Origin: JAWXCH01 sp034440595
GTDB taxonomy: Bacteria > Planctomycetota > Planctomycetia > Pirellulales > JALHPA01
Direction: 5' to 3'
Assembly: GCA_034440595.1 (NCBI GenBank)
Contig: JAWXCH010000444.1
Coordinates: 1 to 17,031 of the forward strand
DNA length: 17,031 nt
Below are positions 1 through 8,000 of this stretch, piece after piece; within the stretch, counting starts at the first letter, position 1; each line of letters opens with the position of its first letter. A program made the position numbers and the translations under genes. Under the pieces are notes generated by a model. That model ran no database searches. It worked only from the letters and a program-made list of their open reading frames with translations, and was not told where the DNA came from.

Positions 1-95
1 AAAACGGTTGGGTACTCGGGACGAAAAACGTGCGTCACAAAACGTTATCGAGCGAGTATCTCGGACTATTCCGGCGGTTTTTTTAAGGGTCGATT
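1..95. repeat. Dispersed intergenic repeat, copy A
   Basis: About 95 bases that align with 9789..9882 in the same orientation: by eye 14 mismatches and one single-base gap, so about 84% identity. The best conserved blocks are TCACAAAACGT, AGTATCTCGGAC, TCCGGCGGT and TTTAAGGGTCGATT. The centre (49..63) is an imperfect version of the palindrome that is perfect in the other copy. The element may continue past the left edge of the window. It lies at the 3' side of the minus-strand genes to its right. No open frame or transposase is associated with it. It looks like a dispersed non-coding element; function unknown. Confidence 0.75.
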
Positions 96-109
96 GATGG
101 CGACACCGG

Positions 110-128
110 AATACGGTTGGGTTTCGGG
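110..128. repeat. Short partial copy of the dispersed repeat's left end
   Basis: The stretch starting GGAATACGGTTGGG resembles the first 18 or so bases of the repeat at 9789 (AATACGGTTGGATTCTCGG) and of copy A at 1. Similarity stops after the TCGGGG segment, so it is either a truncated third copy or a partial duplication of copy A's end. The match is short, so chance cannot be excluded. Confidence 0.35.
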
Positions 129-244
129 GAACAAAGGGCTGTCTATGTGTAGTGAGGCGGTTTCCGTGAACGAGTCGGCGGCTGAGAGCATAGGCTTTCC
201 ACCGCCAGCATTTTCATTCGCTTGACGGGTCGGTCGCACGCCAC

Positions 245-515
245 CTACGGCTTCTCCTGCAGCGGCCTGGCATCCCAGATCCTCACACCGCCCCCACGGC
301 ATTGACGAACCTGGTGTGCTCATTAAGCTCGAGCAGTTCCTGGCCCGTCTAAGCATTCCACACCTTGACTTCACCGGGTTCACCCGGATGCAGATTTGTG
401 CTGCCGCCATGGGATTGCTATTGCAACTCACCTGTCGCGAACTGTCCGGGCTAAAGACTGCATTCACAACCCCAGCCGTGTGCCCCTGAAAGCGCCACTT
501 GATCCGGGGCTTCAC
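245..515 (-). pseudogene. Decayed WD40-repeat gene, C-terminal remnant
   Basis: Three pieces of WD40 blade sequence lie in order on the minus strand but in different frames. At 515..440 one frame reads FQGHTAGVVNAVFSPDSS, the typical 'GHT..V..V.FSPD' blade start. At about 408..289 a second frame reads GEVKVWNA, then a TAG (349..351), then TGQELLELNEHTRFVNAV, the 'KVWDA.TG..L..L.GHT..V.AV' pattern. At 286..245 a third frame reads VRIWDARPLQEKP followed by TAG, a normal WD40 protein ending. At least two frameshifts and one internal stop are therefore needed, so no intact product can be made. The upstream part of the gene is missing: the stop of the zinc-ribbon gene lies at 537, so only about two blades survive. 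WD40 proteins are abundant in planctomycetes; partners of the intact ancestor cannot be told. Confidence 0.8.
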
Positions 516-536
516 CAGCTCTGCGGGAGAACCGAT

Positions 537-776
537 TTAACCTTCCGACTGACAGCCATACAGTGCGATTCGGCCACAACCCCCGCATAGGAACGCCCGC
601 ACGCGTCCTGCTGTCGGATACGTGCCGGTCCAAAAGCTGCGGCTATCCTCTGGCCGGCGATACTCAAGCGACTGCGGACCTGGGCCGAAGTTGCCATTGC
701 GGTCCTTGTCCATGATAACGACCGGGGACATTAACCCCTGACACTCCACGCACTTTCTTGAAGCCTCGTCCGCCAT
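537..776 (-). CDS. Small zinc-ribbon protein (79 aa), function unknown
   Basis: I chose the ATG at 774..776 because AGGAGG sits 5 bases before it; a GTG two codons upstream overlaps that ribosome site and is less likely. The 79-residue product has a CxxC at residues 9/12 (CVEC) and a second CxxC at 64/67 (CGGC), with a tryptophan-containing middle (SFWTG), the layout of a two-knuckle zinc ribbon. It resembles small planctomycete proteins of the form 'CxxC ... W ... RCxxCGxLxxY' (DUF6487-like), but this family call is from memory of the pattern. No signal peptide or membrane segment, so cytoplasmic. A strong stem-loop (797..816) stands only 20 bases before the start codon, so expression may depend on read-through from the gene upstream or on a promoter inside the 99-base gap. 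Metal binding is inference. Confidence 0.75.
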   Translation of the reverse strand: MADEASRKCVECQGLMSPVVIMDKDRNGNFGPGPQSLEYRRPEDSRSFWTGTYPTAGRVRAFLCGGCGRIALYGCQSEG

Positions 777-796
777 TGGCACCTCCTAAGAATAAT

Positions 797-816
797 CACC
801 GGTCCAACGACCGGTG
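797..816 (-). terminator. Stem-loop between Calx-beta and zinc-ribbon genes
   Basis: CACCGGTC and GACCGGTG form a perfect 8-bp stem around a 4-base loop. Read on the minus strand the stem is followed by ATTATTCTT, a weak U-rich tail. It lies 60 bases after the stop of the Calx-beta gene and 20 bases before the start of the zinc-ribbon gene, so it can terminate the former or act in the leader of the latter. The tail is not a clean run of T, so termination may be partial. Confidence 0.55.
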
Positions 817-875
817 CCGCCGAACAACCATAACTTTTGGATATACGCACATGCACTACATAAGAGAATTCCTTT

Positions 876-3800
876 TTATCCTGCTGCCAGAAATCTCATT
901 AGAGAGGCATCTTTGAGGCGAGCGTCCGCCAAGCTTACTTCGTCCTCGGTCAGTGCTGTTGCCAAGAGGAAATCGTCGGTGCGAACAGTGCCAATACCAC
1001 GGGATCTGGCCAGGAGTGCGTTGAAAGAACGGCTCATGTTCACAAAGAACGTCTCATCATTTTCATATCTGACGTCGCCTCGGACTTGCACAGTGAAGGT
1101 TTTGATGATTTGCCCTGGCGTGAACGTGAGCGTGCCAAGAGTCGGGATGAAGTCTGTCGCACCGTCAGCAGTGTTGCTCGCCGTCGCATAGTCAACACGC
1201 ACAATCTTACTGCTCGCCTGCGATAGGCTCACGGTAAAGGTCATGCTCCCAATGCCGCTATTACCTTCGAGGTTAGTTGCATCGTCAATAGAGACCGTCG
1301 GCGGCAAATCATTGTCGATGATCAAACCAATCGCCTCTCGGTCAGCCAGGATGGCATTCGTCGAATTTCGCAGACGAACGATAAACTGTTCGTTCACTTC
1401 GTCGGCTAAGTCACCACGCACCGCGACCTGAATGCTTTTATTGGTTTCTCCCGCGGCCAATATTACAAAGCTGGCGGTGCGAGAGTAGTCGCTTGCGGCT
1501 TTGGCGCTACTGTCAAACGTGTCATAAAACACGACGATCTGCTTAGCACTGGCTTGCGAGAGTCGAACGCTAAATGCTGCTGCGACTACTGAATCGCCAT
1601 CCGGCTCGACTACGCTTACATCATCGATGGAAATTCGTGGCGGACGGTCATTGTCCACGATGGTGATTACTGACTCTCCGTCCAAAACAGGCAAATCCGC
1701 GTCCCAAATTAAGGCGAAGAATGTTTCATCCGCTTCATCAATCGAGTCGTCTAGAACATTGACACGAAATTCCACACTTCGAGTTCCGGGAGAGAAACGC
1801 AATCTGAGATAATCCGACTGATAATCCTTACCGTCCGTCGCCGAACCATCTCTGAACTCCAAGTAGCAGAACACCTCCCGATACATCGGCTGAGAGAGGC
1901 TTACCTTGACGGTTGCGCGATTTGCACCGACATCGCCTTCACCTAGCCGTGCATCGGTAATGGAGAAGGTAGGAATGGGATCATCATTGAAAATGATCAC
2001 TTTGCCAGTCGGGTCATCAATCATGCCGCCAAGAGGATTGCCAAGTCGAACCAGAAAATTCTCGAAAGTCTCAAATGTCAAGTCGCCTTTCACGGGAACG
2101 AGAATTTGTCTGATCGTGATCAGCGGTGGAAAGTAGAGGCGACCACGCGTGTCCACAAAATCGCTGCCCGGCTGTGCATCGGTTGAGCCGAAGCCGCTTA
2201 CGTCTGTGGCGTAACCTACGCTTATGGGTGCAGGCCACGGAGTAGAAAGCCGGACCGTAAGGACGGCGTTGGTCGTGCCTCGATTCCCCTCGACGATAGA
2301 AACGTCTTCAATCAATATCGCCGGTAACCTGTCATCATTGATTATGGTAAATTCAAACTCCTGCGGCTCGAAAATAATGTTGAAGGGATCGGCAACGCGC
2401 AACTTGAAAGTCTCGTCTCGTTCGATTCCCTTGTCGGAGAACGGGTTGGTGAATAGGTGACCGCCTCGATCTTCGAATGGAACAACCACGACGCGGCTGA
2501 TTTTTGGAAAGTCTCGAAAGGGACCTTCCGAGGTCGCCGTGCCGTCGGTGGTGCTAAATCTGAATTCAACACGTTTTTCTGTTCTGTGCGATAGCTCAAA
2601 GCTGATGCTACCGCGACCGACGGAATAGTCGTCTTCAGCGAAGCGGGCAGGTGAGGGTGTAAACACCACAGAGGGCAGCGGGTCGTCATCGACAATCACA
2701 AACGTGCTTATGGTCGTGGCCATGAAGGGATTGGCGGGGACGAACGTGGCATTGACCAGATTAGAACACTGCAAAGTTATCCCCTCATCGTCTTCGTCGA
2801 TATCATCGCCGTAAATCTCTAATGTCATCAATTGAACCACCTCGCCAGGGGCGAAGATCACGTTCCGCAGCCATGGCTTGATGTCTATTCCATTGAACTC
2901 GCTCTCAAAAGCCTGGATGGAAGCGGTCACCGTGCGATCACTGGGGACTGACAGGACAACGCTTAGCGGCACAGGTGTCAGTCCCTGATTGCCCTCCGCC
3001 GCTGCGATCTGGGGGATGGAGATCGTCGCCGTATCGTCGTCGTAGATGGTGAGTCGCGTTGACGCCTGCGCACCGAGGGTCACGCCCACAGGCCGCGCAA
3101 GTTCCAGGAACAGCGATTCATCCAACTCGTCAACGATATCATTGACGATCGGAATCTCAAGGGTGTAGTTCGAGACCCCGGCAGCAAAAGTTAGAGTGCC
3201 TGCCGCGATGGTCAAGTCGTCCATTTCGACTGTGCCAAGTTGGATTACGTAATCCACCGCGACTGTGCCCGTGGTTCCGCCAGTGCGAACGACCGTGATC
3301 GCAGCAATACCCTTGTTTTCAGCGATCAAGTAATCCGGCAAGCCGAAAGCCAATTGCTGCTGACCTTCCTCAGCGGTGGCCTTGCCCTCGCTGCCGGCAT
3401 CGACAATGGCCCGAATTTCTGTTGCGGAAAGAGCGCGATTATAAAGGGAGACCTCATCAGCACCGCCTGCATAGCGGAAGGCGCCCTCGGCTTCCTGTTC
3501 GGTATCAGCGCCAATCAGCAAGGGATGGTTATCGTAGCCAATCGATTTGGTCGTAGCACCCGTCGCCACCGCCACGCCGTCCAGGTACAAGACCTGCACG
3601 TCCGAGGCATCATCGAAGGTGTAGGCCATGTGATACCAGACGCTGATAGTTGGCGAGAACGGGATGGCAAGCCTTTGCCCCTCTCCTTCGACATCGCAAA
3701 CCATCGCTTGCAACATCTCGGACTCGTAAAAGATCTGGTAGGAGTCTTTGGTTCCGGCTCCCACGGCCTTGCCAACGAGCGCGCGCGTCCCGCTCGGTGG

Positions 3801-4157
3801 AGAAGTGAAATTAAACCACCCTTCGATGGTGACGTCGATTGGTCTCAACTCCGGTGCGTCTGCAATTCTCACATAATCATTGATGCCATCGAAGCTGAAA
3901 GCCTGACCGACCTCTCCCGAAGTAAATGTCGCTCCGTTTTGCAGCGTTCCCTGATTGCCATGGACAAAGTCGCTAACATTTCCTTCAGCTCGATACCAAG
4001 CAACGAGACCCGCGGGTGGTACGACGGCCAGTAGCACACGATTCTCAAGTTGCTCGATTTGCGGACGGAATAGTCTGGGTCGGGCACCGGGGCCGATTCT
4101 CGGTCTCAACGCTCGGAGGCTGCGGTGCAGCCATTTGGGCCACAAGGGAAACGACAT
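876..4157 (-). CDS. Secreted/surface protein: LamG domain plus seven Calx-beta repeats
   Basis: From the ATG at 4155..4157 the product has 1093 residues; a TTG eight codons upstream is possible but has no ribosome site, while AAGGAT precedes the ATG by 11 bases. The N-terminus is basic with the planctomycete LEPR/LLA-type motif IEQLENRVLLA (about residues 34-44), a hallmark of exported multi-domain proteins in this phylum. Residues about 50-236 form a LamG/concanavalin-like domain (start GLVAWYRAEGN, FSFDGINDYVRI, EGWFNF, end DEVSLYNRALSATEI). Seven Calx-beta modules of about 115 residues follow to about 1060, each with an acidic motif near its end such as DEADETF, DELDESLF, DEVNEQF or YENDETFF and a closing NDD/DDD; these acidic loops bind calcium in the family. 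A short tail ends the protein; I see no anchor or sorting signal there. Likely an extracellular adhesin or matrix protein; ligand unknown. The stop is TAA. Confidence 0.9.
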   Translation of the reverse strand: MSFPLWPKWLHRSLRALRPRIGPGARPRLFRPQIEQLENRVLLAVVPPAGLVAWYRAEGNVSDFVHGNQGTLQNGATFTSGEVGQAFSFDGINDYVRIADAPELRPIDVTIEGWFNFTSPPSGTRALVGKAVGAGTKDSYQIFYESEMLQAMVCDVEGEGQRLAIPFSPTISVWYHMAYTFDDASDVQVLYLDGVAVATGATTKSIGYDNHPLLIGADTEQEAEGAFRYAGGADEVSLYNRALSATEIRAIVDAGSEGKATAEEGQQQLAFGLPDYLIAENKGIAAITVVRTGGTTGTVAVDYVIQLGTVEMDDLTIAAGTLTFAAGVSNYTLEIPIVNDIVDELDESLFLELARPVGVTLGAQASTRLTIYDDDTATISIPQIAAAEGNQGLTPVPLSVVLSVPSDRTVTASIQAFESEFNGIDIKPWLRNVIFAPGEVVQLMTLEIYGDDIDEDDEGITLQCSNLVNATFVPANPFMATTISTFVIVDDDPLPSVVFTPSPARFAEDDYSVGRGSISFELSHRTEKRVEFRFSTTDGTATSEGPFRDFPKISRVVVVPFEDRGGHLFTNPFSDKGIERDETFKLRVADPFNIIFEPQEFEFTIINDDRLPAILIEDVSIVEGNRGTTNAVLTVRLSTPWPAPISVGYATDVSGFGSTDAQPGSDFVDTRGRLYFPPLITIRQILVPVKGDLTFETFENFLVRLGNPLGGMIDDPTGKVIIFNDDPIPTFSITDARLGEGDVGANRATVKVSLSQPMYREVFCYLEFRDGSATDGKDYQSDYLRLRFSPGTRSVEFRVNVLDDSIDEADETFFALIWDADLPVLDGESVITIVDNDRPPRISIDDVSVVEPDGDSVVAAAFSVRLSQASAKQIVVFYDTFDSSAKAASDYSRTASFVILAAGETNKSIQVAVRGDLADEVNEQFIVRLRNSTNAILADREAIGLIIDNDLPPTVSIDDATNLEGNSGIGSMTFTVSLSQASSKIVRVDYATASNTADGATDFIPTLGTLTFTPGQIIKTFTVQVRGDVRYENDETFFVNMSRSFNALLARSRGIGTVRTDDFLLATALTEDEVSLADARLKDASLMRFLAAG

Positions 4158-4181
4158 GTTTGGATTTATCCTTAGAAACAA

Positions 4182-4389
4182 CCAGCCGAGCGACCAGACT
4201 TCAAACTGAAGCCGGGGATTAGAGTCGTGATGAGAGCGTCAGCCCTGAGCGCGCCGCGAATTGCGCGGCACGCGTCTGAAGCGTTTCACTGGTGTGTGCG
4301 TAATGACATTGTCGAAAAACGGATCCGGATGGACGTTAAGTAGCAAACCCGTTCCGCCCGCCGGTCTGGACGGGAGAAAAAGGCGGGGG
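4182..4389. other. Intergenic region with weak stem-loops
   Basis: About 210 bases between the 167-residue secreted protein's stop and the Calx-beta start. GCCGCG and CGCGGC (4253..4258 and 4264..4269) form a 6-bp stem with a 5-base loop but without a T tail. On the minus strand CCCGT and ACGGG bracket a GC-rich stretch just after the stop at 4390. Either could help terminate, neither is convincing. I could not identify a promoter with confidence. Confidence 0.4.
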
Positions 4390-4893
4390 CTATCGGCACT
4401 GAATCCATGACCACGACGTGCCGTAGCCGTTCACCGGCACGTAGGTCTTGCCATCCATCACAACTCCTGTGATTGTGAAGGTGAAATAGCAGTGAGGTTC
4501 TTTCGCACCCCAACAGGAATGTGACTTGTCAGCCCAGATCCGTGCCTCGCCATCGAACTGATGTACTTCGCCCAACTCATCGGTGAAGACATAGGTTTGA
4601 GTGAGTGCGGAATCGTTGTTCTGCTTGAAACAGCTGGACCAGTTGCCCACGACCAACACGTTGTTTATGGGCAGGCCATTGCCGTCCACGATGCGCACTA
4701 CGGCAAAGGGCAACCGCCTGGGACCTCCTACGTTGGTGTAATTTACGCCGATACGGCTGACGAAGAGCAGCGTGGCCGGGTCGGGTTCCTGGCCGTGCAG
4801 AGGCTTGGACAAATCGAATCCGAATCCAAACCCGACGCAGGCAGCCGTGGCGAAGATAAGATTCCGGCTTGAGCTAACTGTTCGTGACAACAT
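4390..4893 (-). CDS. Small secreted protein with Ig-like domain (167 aa)
   Basis: The ATG at 4891..4893 is preceded by AAGGA six bases upstream. Residues 1-10 are polar with two arginines, followed by a hydrophobic stretch (LIFATAACVGFGFGF, 12-26), giving a likely signal peptide, so the product is exported. The mature part reads like a single beta-sandwich of the Ig-like/carboxypeptidase-regulatory type: VVRIVDGNGLPINNVLVVGNW, then TDELGEVHQF, then YFTFTITGVVMDGKTYVPVNG, which matches the common bacterial pattern 'V.V.D..G.PV..A.V.G.W ... TD..G ... FTVT.V...G..Y.P..N'. Four cysteines remain in the mature protein (88, 127, 135, 166), enough for two disulfides. No catalytic motif is visible. 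It lies between the kinase and the Calx-beta gene, each gap near 200 bases, so it may be its own transcription unit. The stop is TAG. Function unknown. Confidence 0.8.
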   Translation of the reverse strand: MLSRTVSSSRNLIFATAACVGFGFGFDLSKPLHGQEPDPATLLFVSRIGVNYTNVGGPRRLPFAVVRIVDGNGLPINNVLVVGNWSSCFKQNNDSALTQTYVFTDELGEVHQFDGEARIWADKSHSCWGAKEPHCYFTFTITGVVMDGKTYVPVNGYGTSWSWIQCR

Positions 4894-4954
4894 GACAGGT
4901 CCTTTTTTTTGGAGACGGCCTCCGATAAGGGGTCGCCGCTCCGCTGCGGTCCGC

Positions 4955-5050
4955 GATACAATAAAAAAGCCGCTGTCGGGCGCGCAGACCGAGCGCTCGG
5001 CGATGGCGTGGGCCGGGAGGGGATCTGCTTAGCGGCGAACTCTCCCGGCC
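4955..5050 (-). terminator. Terminator-like region after the kinase gene
   Basis: GGCCGGGAG (5011..5019) and CTCCCGGCC (5042..5050) form a perfect 9-bp stem 20 bases after the kinase stop. On the minus strand it is followed by a second palindrome, CCGAGCGCTCGG (4989..5000), and then, after a GC-rich stretch, by TTTTTTATT at about 4962..4970. Together these look like a termination region for the sigma/kinase unit. The first stem is also followed by a T-rich stretch on the plus strand, so it could work in both directions, although no plus-strand gene approaches it. Which stem is used is not certain. Confidence 0.45.
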
Positions 5051-5069
5051 GTTCTTCTTTTTCCTCGCC

Positions 5070-8000
5070 TTACTTTGGATTTGGCTTATCTGTGAACTTC
5101 AGCAGCTCTGCGGCTTCGGCGCCGAACCGCTTGAACGCTTCATCCTGCGACGGGTTCTTCTCCATCCAGGCAGTGGCTTGGTCATACCACTGCCGGGCCA
5201 CAAGAGTATGTCCGCACTGCCATTCGGCCATCGCCAGAAACAAACCGTTGAAACCTAGGTTTTTGCGAGGAGCCAGCATTTCCGCCGTTTGAAGCGATGC
5301 GATTGCTGATTCCCATTCTTTGGCGCGGTATTGAGCGAACCCCAAGGTTTTCCAGAAACGTGCATCCTTGGGTAATAAGTTGACGGATCTCCTAGCGAGT
5401 GCGACGGCGCGGTCGGCGTCACGACCCGGCAGATCGGAACGTGTCGCCAGAAACCACGCCAAGGTATTGCAATTGGCAGCCAGTTTTCGGTGATAGGCAG
5501 TATTTGTCGGGGCTTCGCTTACTAGTTGCTCATAGATGGTGATCGCTTGACCGTAAGCATTCCGGGCCTCTTCTAGCCGACCGCTGACCTCAAAATGAGC
5601 TCCCAGCTGTCCATGCAAATCTGCAAGAGTCGACCGATATGTCGCTGCCATGACTACTTCATTACTCACGCCCTCCAACAGACGCAGGGATTGTTGGTAT
5701 GCCGCTTCCGCGTCGGTTGCCGTGCCGGCGCGAAGCATATCCACTGCGAGGTAAGTGTATGTAACGGCCAATTGATAGCGATAATCAGCAACTGCGGGGA
5801 ATTCAGCAGCCAATCTTTCAAAGAGCTTCAAGGCCTCACGAGCCGCCTGTTCCGCCTCCGCGCTGTGACCGATTGCCTGGAGAGCGCTTCTATGCAGGTT
5901 CTTTCTGGATCCGAGCGTCGCGCGGTAGCTGGGGTTATGCTGGTCAATCGCAACTACGTGCTCCCAATGAGTGATGGCTCGCCGATGAGCCTGTTCAGCC
6001 TCCGGCAGTTGTCCAGAAGCGGTCAGGAGGCGACCTAGGCCCGTCTCGTCATTCGCCAGACTAATTCGATATTGGAGCTTGTCTGGAAAATCGAGAGCCA
6101 GGTTCGATCTACCCGCAATTCCCGCTCGGAGTTCGTCCTCGGCTTCTTGGGCGCGGCCCGACTTGGCAAGCATATCGCTCAAGTTGAGATGTGTGGTCGC
6201 CAGGTCGACTTGGTCCCTTTCCGATGCCAAGTCGTCGGAGACGAGCGCTCTCAAGACGTCAATGGCTTCTCTTAATTCCGTTTCCGCTTCCGTTTGGCGC
6301 CCCTCATTCCGTAAACGATTGCCGAGCGTCAGGCGAAGTCTGGCCAGGCTTTGTCGATTCTCCGTCAAATCTTCAAAATCGGCGGCCAGTTTGATTCGCG
6401 TTCCAATTGCATTGCGAAATTCAGTCTCGGCTTCTTTGTCGCGATTCAACTTAGCCAGGAAAGTGCCCAGCCGCGCCCGCACGGTGGCTAATGCCTTTCG
6501 CTCACTTAGGGAATCTGGAAACTCGGTTGCAAGCTTGCCCAAGAGTGCCGCCGTCTTTCGATAAAACGTTTCAGCCTCGTCAAAACGTTCATTCGTTTCC
6601 AGAACTCCGGCCAAGTGGTTGGAATAGTTTGCCAGACTCCGCCGATGAAACGGTATTGCGGGAAAGTCCACGGCTAGCTTCTCATAGTCCGCTACAGCTC
6701 GCTGCAAAACCTGCTCTGCTTCGAGGGGTCTGCCGGCTTTCACCAAAACCAGACCAAGACCATGGAATGCCGTGCCGCGATCTTGACGGTAAATCGGAGG
6801 ATTCGGAAAATCGGCCACCAGCAGTTCATAACTTTGGATTGCCTGGCGAAATGAAATTTCTGCGGCCTGCAACCGTCCCACCTCGCGCAGCACAACGCCC
6901 AGCGCGGACCGAGCTTTTGCCGTTCCAAAGCGATACTCCGGCTCCTGCGGAAATTCGGCAGCGAGTTGCTCGTAGAGCTCCAGGCCATTGCTATACGCGG
7001 CCTCGCGTTCTGTGACTCGATCGGTTGCGGCGAGCGTATGCCCTAGATTCTGGTAGGTGTCCGCCAAGTTGCGGCGATATGCGGGGACAGCGGGTGATTC
7101 CGCGTGGAGTTGTTCGTATAAACTCCGTACATGCGCCAGGACATCTTCAGCCTCGGCCGAACGGTCGATGCTCCGCAATAGAACGGCCAACTCGTATTTG
7201 CTATGAGCATATCCCTCACGGTAGGTGCGGTTCTCCGGAAACTCGGCAAGCAGGCGCTCGAAGAGGTTGATTGCCTTCCGATGGGCCTCCTCGCATTGCT
7301 GGTATTGTCCGAGAAATCGGTAAATGTTTCCTAGCCTGTCGTAAGCTCGCCCTGTCTCCTCTCGTACAGCGGGATTGGTATTGTTGTCATTCAGAAAGTG
7401 CTGGTTGAATTTCAACGCATCTTCATAGAGATCTCGGCGCAATTGTTCCATTTGCGGCACAAACGGCAGGAGGTCGCTCGCCACGCGCGTCAACATTTGA
7501 TCGACAGCTTCTTGCGCCTTGCGAAAATTCTGCTCTGCCAAAACGCGTTGTTGGTCGGTCTCACTAGCATTCGTATTTGCCAGCGTCTCTTGTTCTCTGG
7601 CGCGTTGCGTTTCACGATTCGCGCGGCGGGCTTCCAAAGTGGCAGTAGCTTCCGCTTTCGTGGCACGGACCGCTTGCCAGACGCTGATCGCCGTCCCGGT
7701 AAGCAAAACTACGGCGATCAGAGTGGATGCGGCAAGCACGCCAAAGTTTCGCCGGGCGAACTTCCATAAGCGGTAGCGGACTGAAGGGGGGCACGCTGCG
7801 ACTGGTTCATCGCTGAGATATCGCTGCACGTCCTCCCCAAAGCCGGCAGCTGTCTCGTAGCGACGATTCCGATCCTTTTCCAGCGCTTTCATTACAATCC
7901 AGTCGAGCTCGCCGCGGATCAGCTTCATGAGCTTGGCCGCCTCAATCCGCCTCAACGCTGCTCCGGGGTCCAACGTAAGCGGAACCGTCCGCGCCGCACC

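Noticed and set aside
3240..4034. Open frame of 264 codons on the plus strand
   Set aside because: It lies fully antisense to the LamG domain of the Calx-beta gene, whose reading has clear domain motifs; the plus-strand translation shows no family resemblance.
6079..6564. Long plus-strand frames across the kinase TPR region (also 8292..8816 and 6491..7015)
   Set aside because: They are antisense to the kinase gene, rich in Ser/Arg/Leu as expected of mirror frames, and have no motifs.
5070..7400. Periodic DNA in the kinase TPR region as a possible tandem DNA repeat
   Set aside because: The periodicity is at protein level (TPR helices); the DNA units differ too much for a recent tandem duplication.
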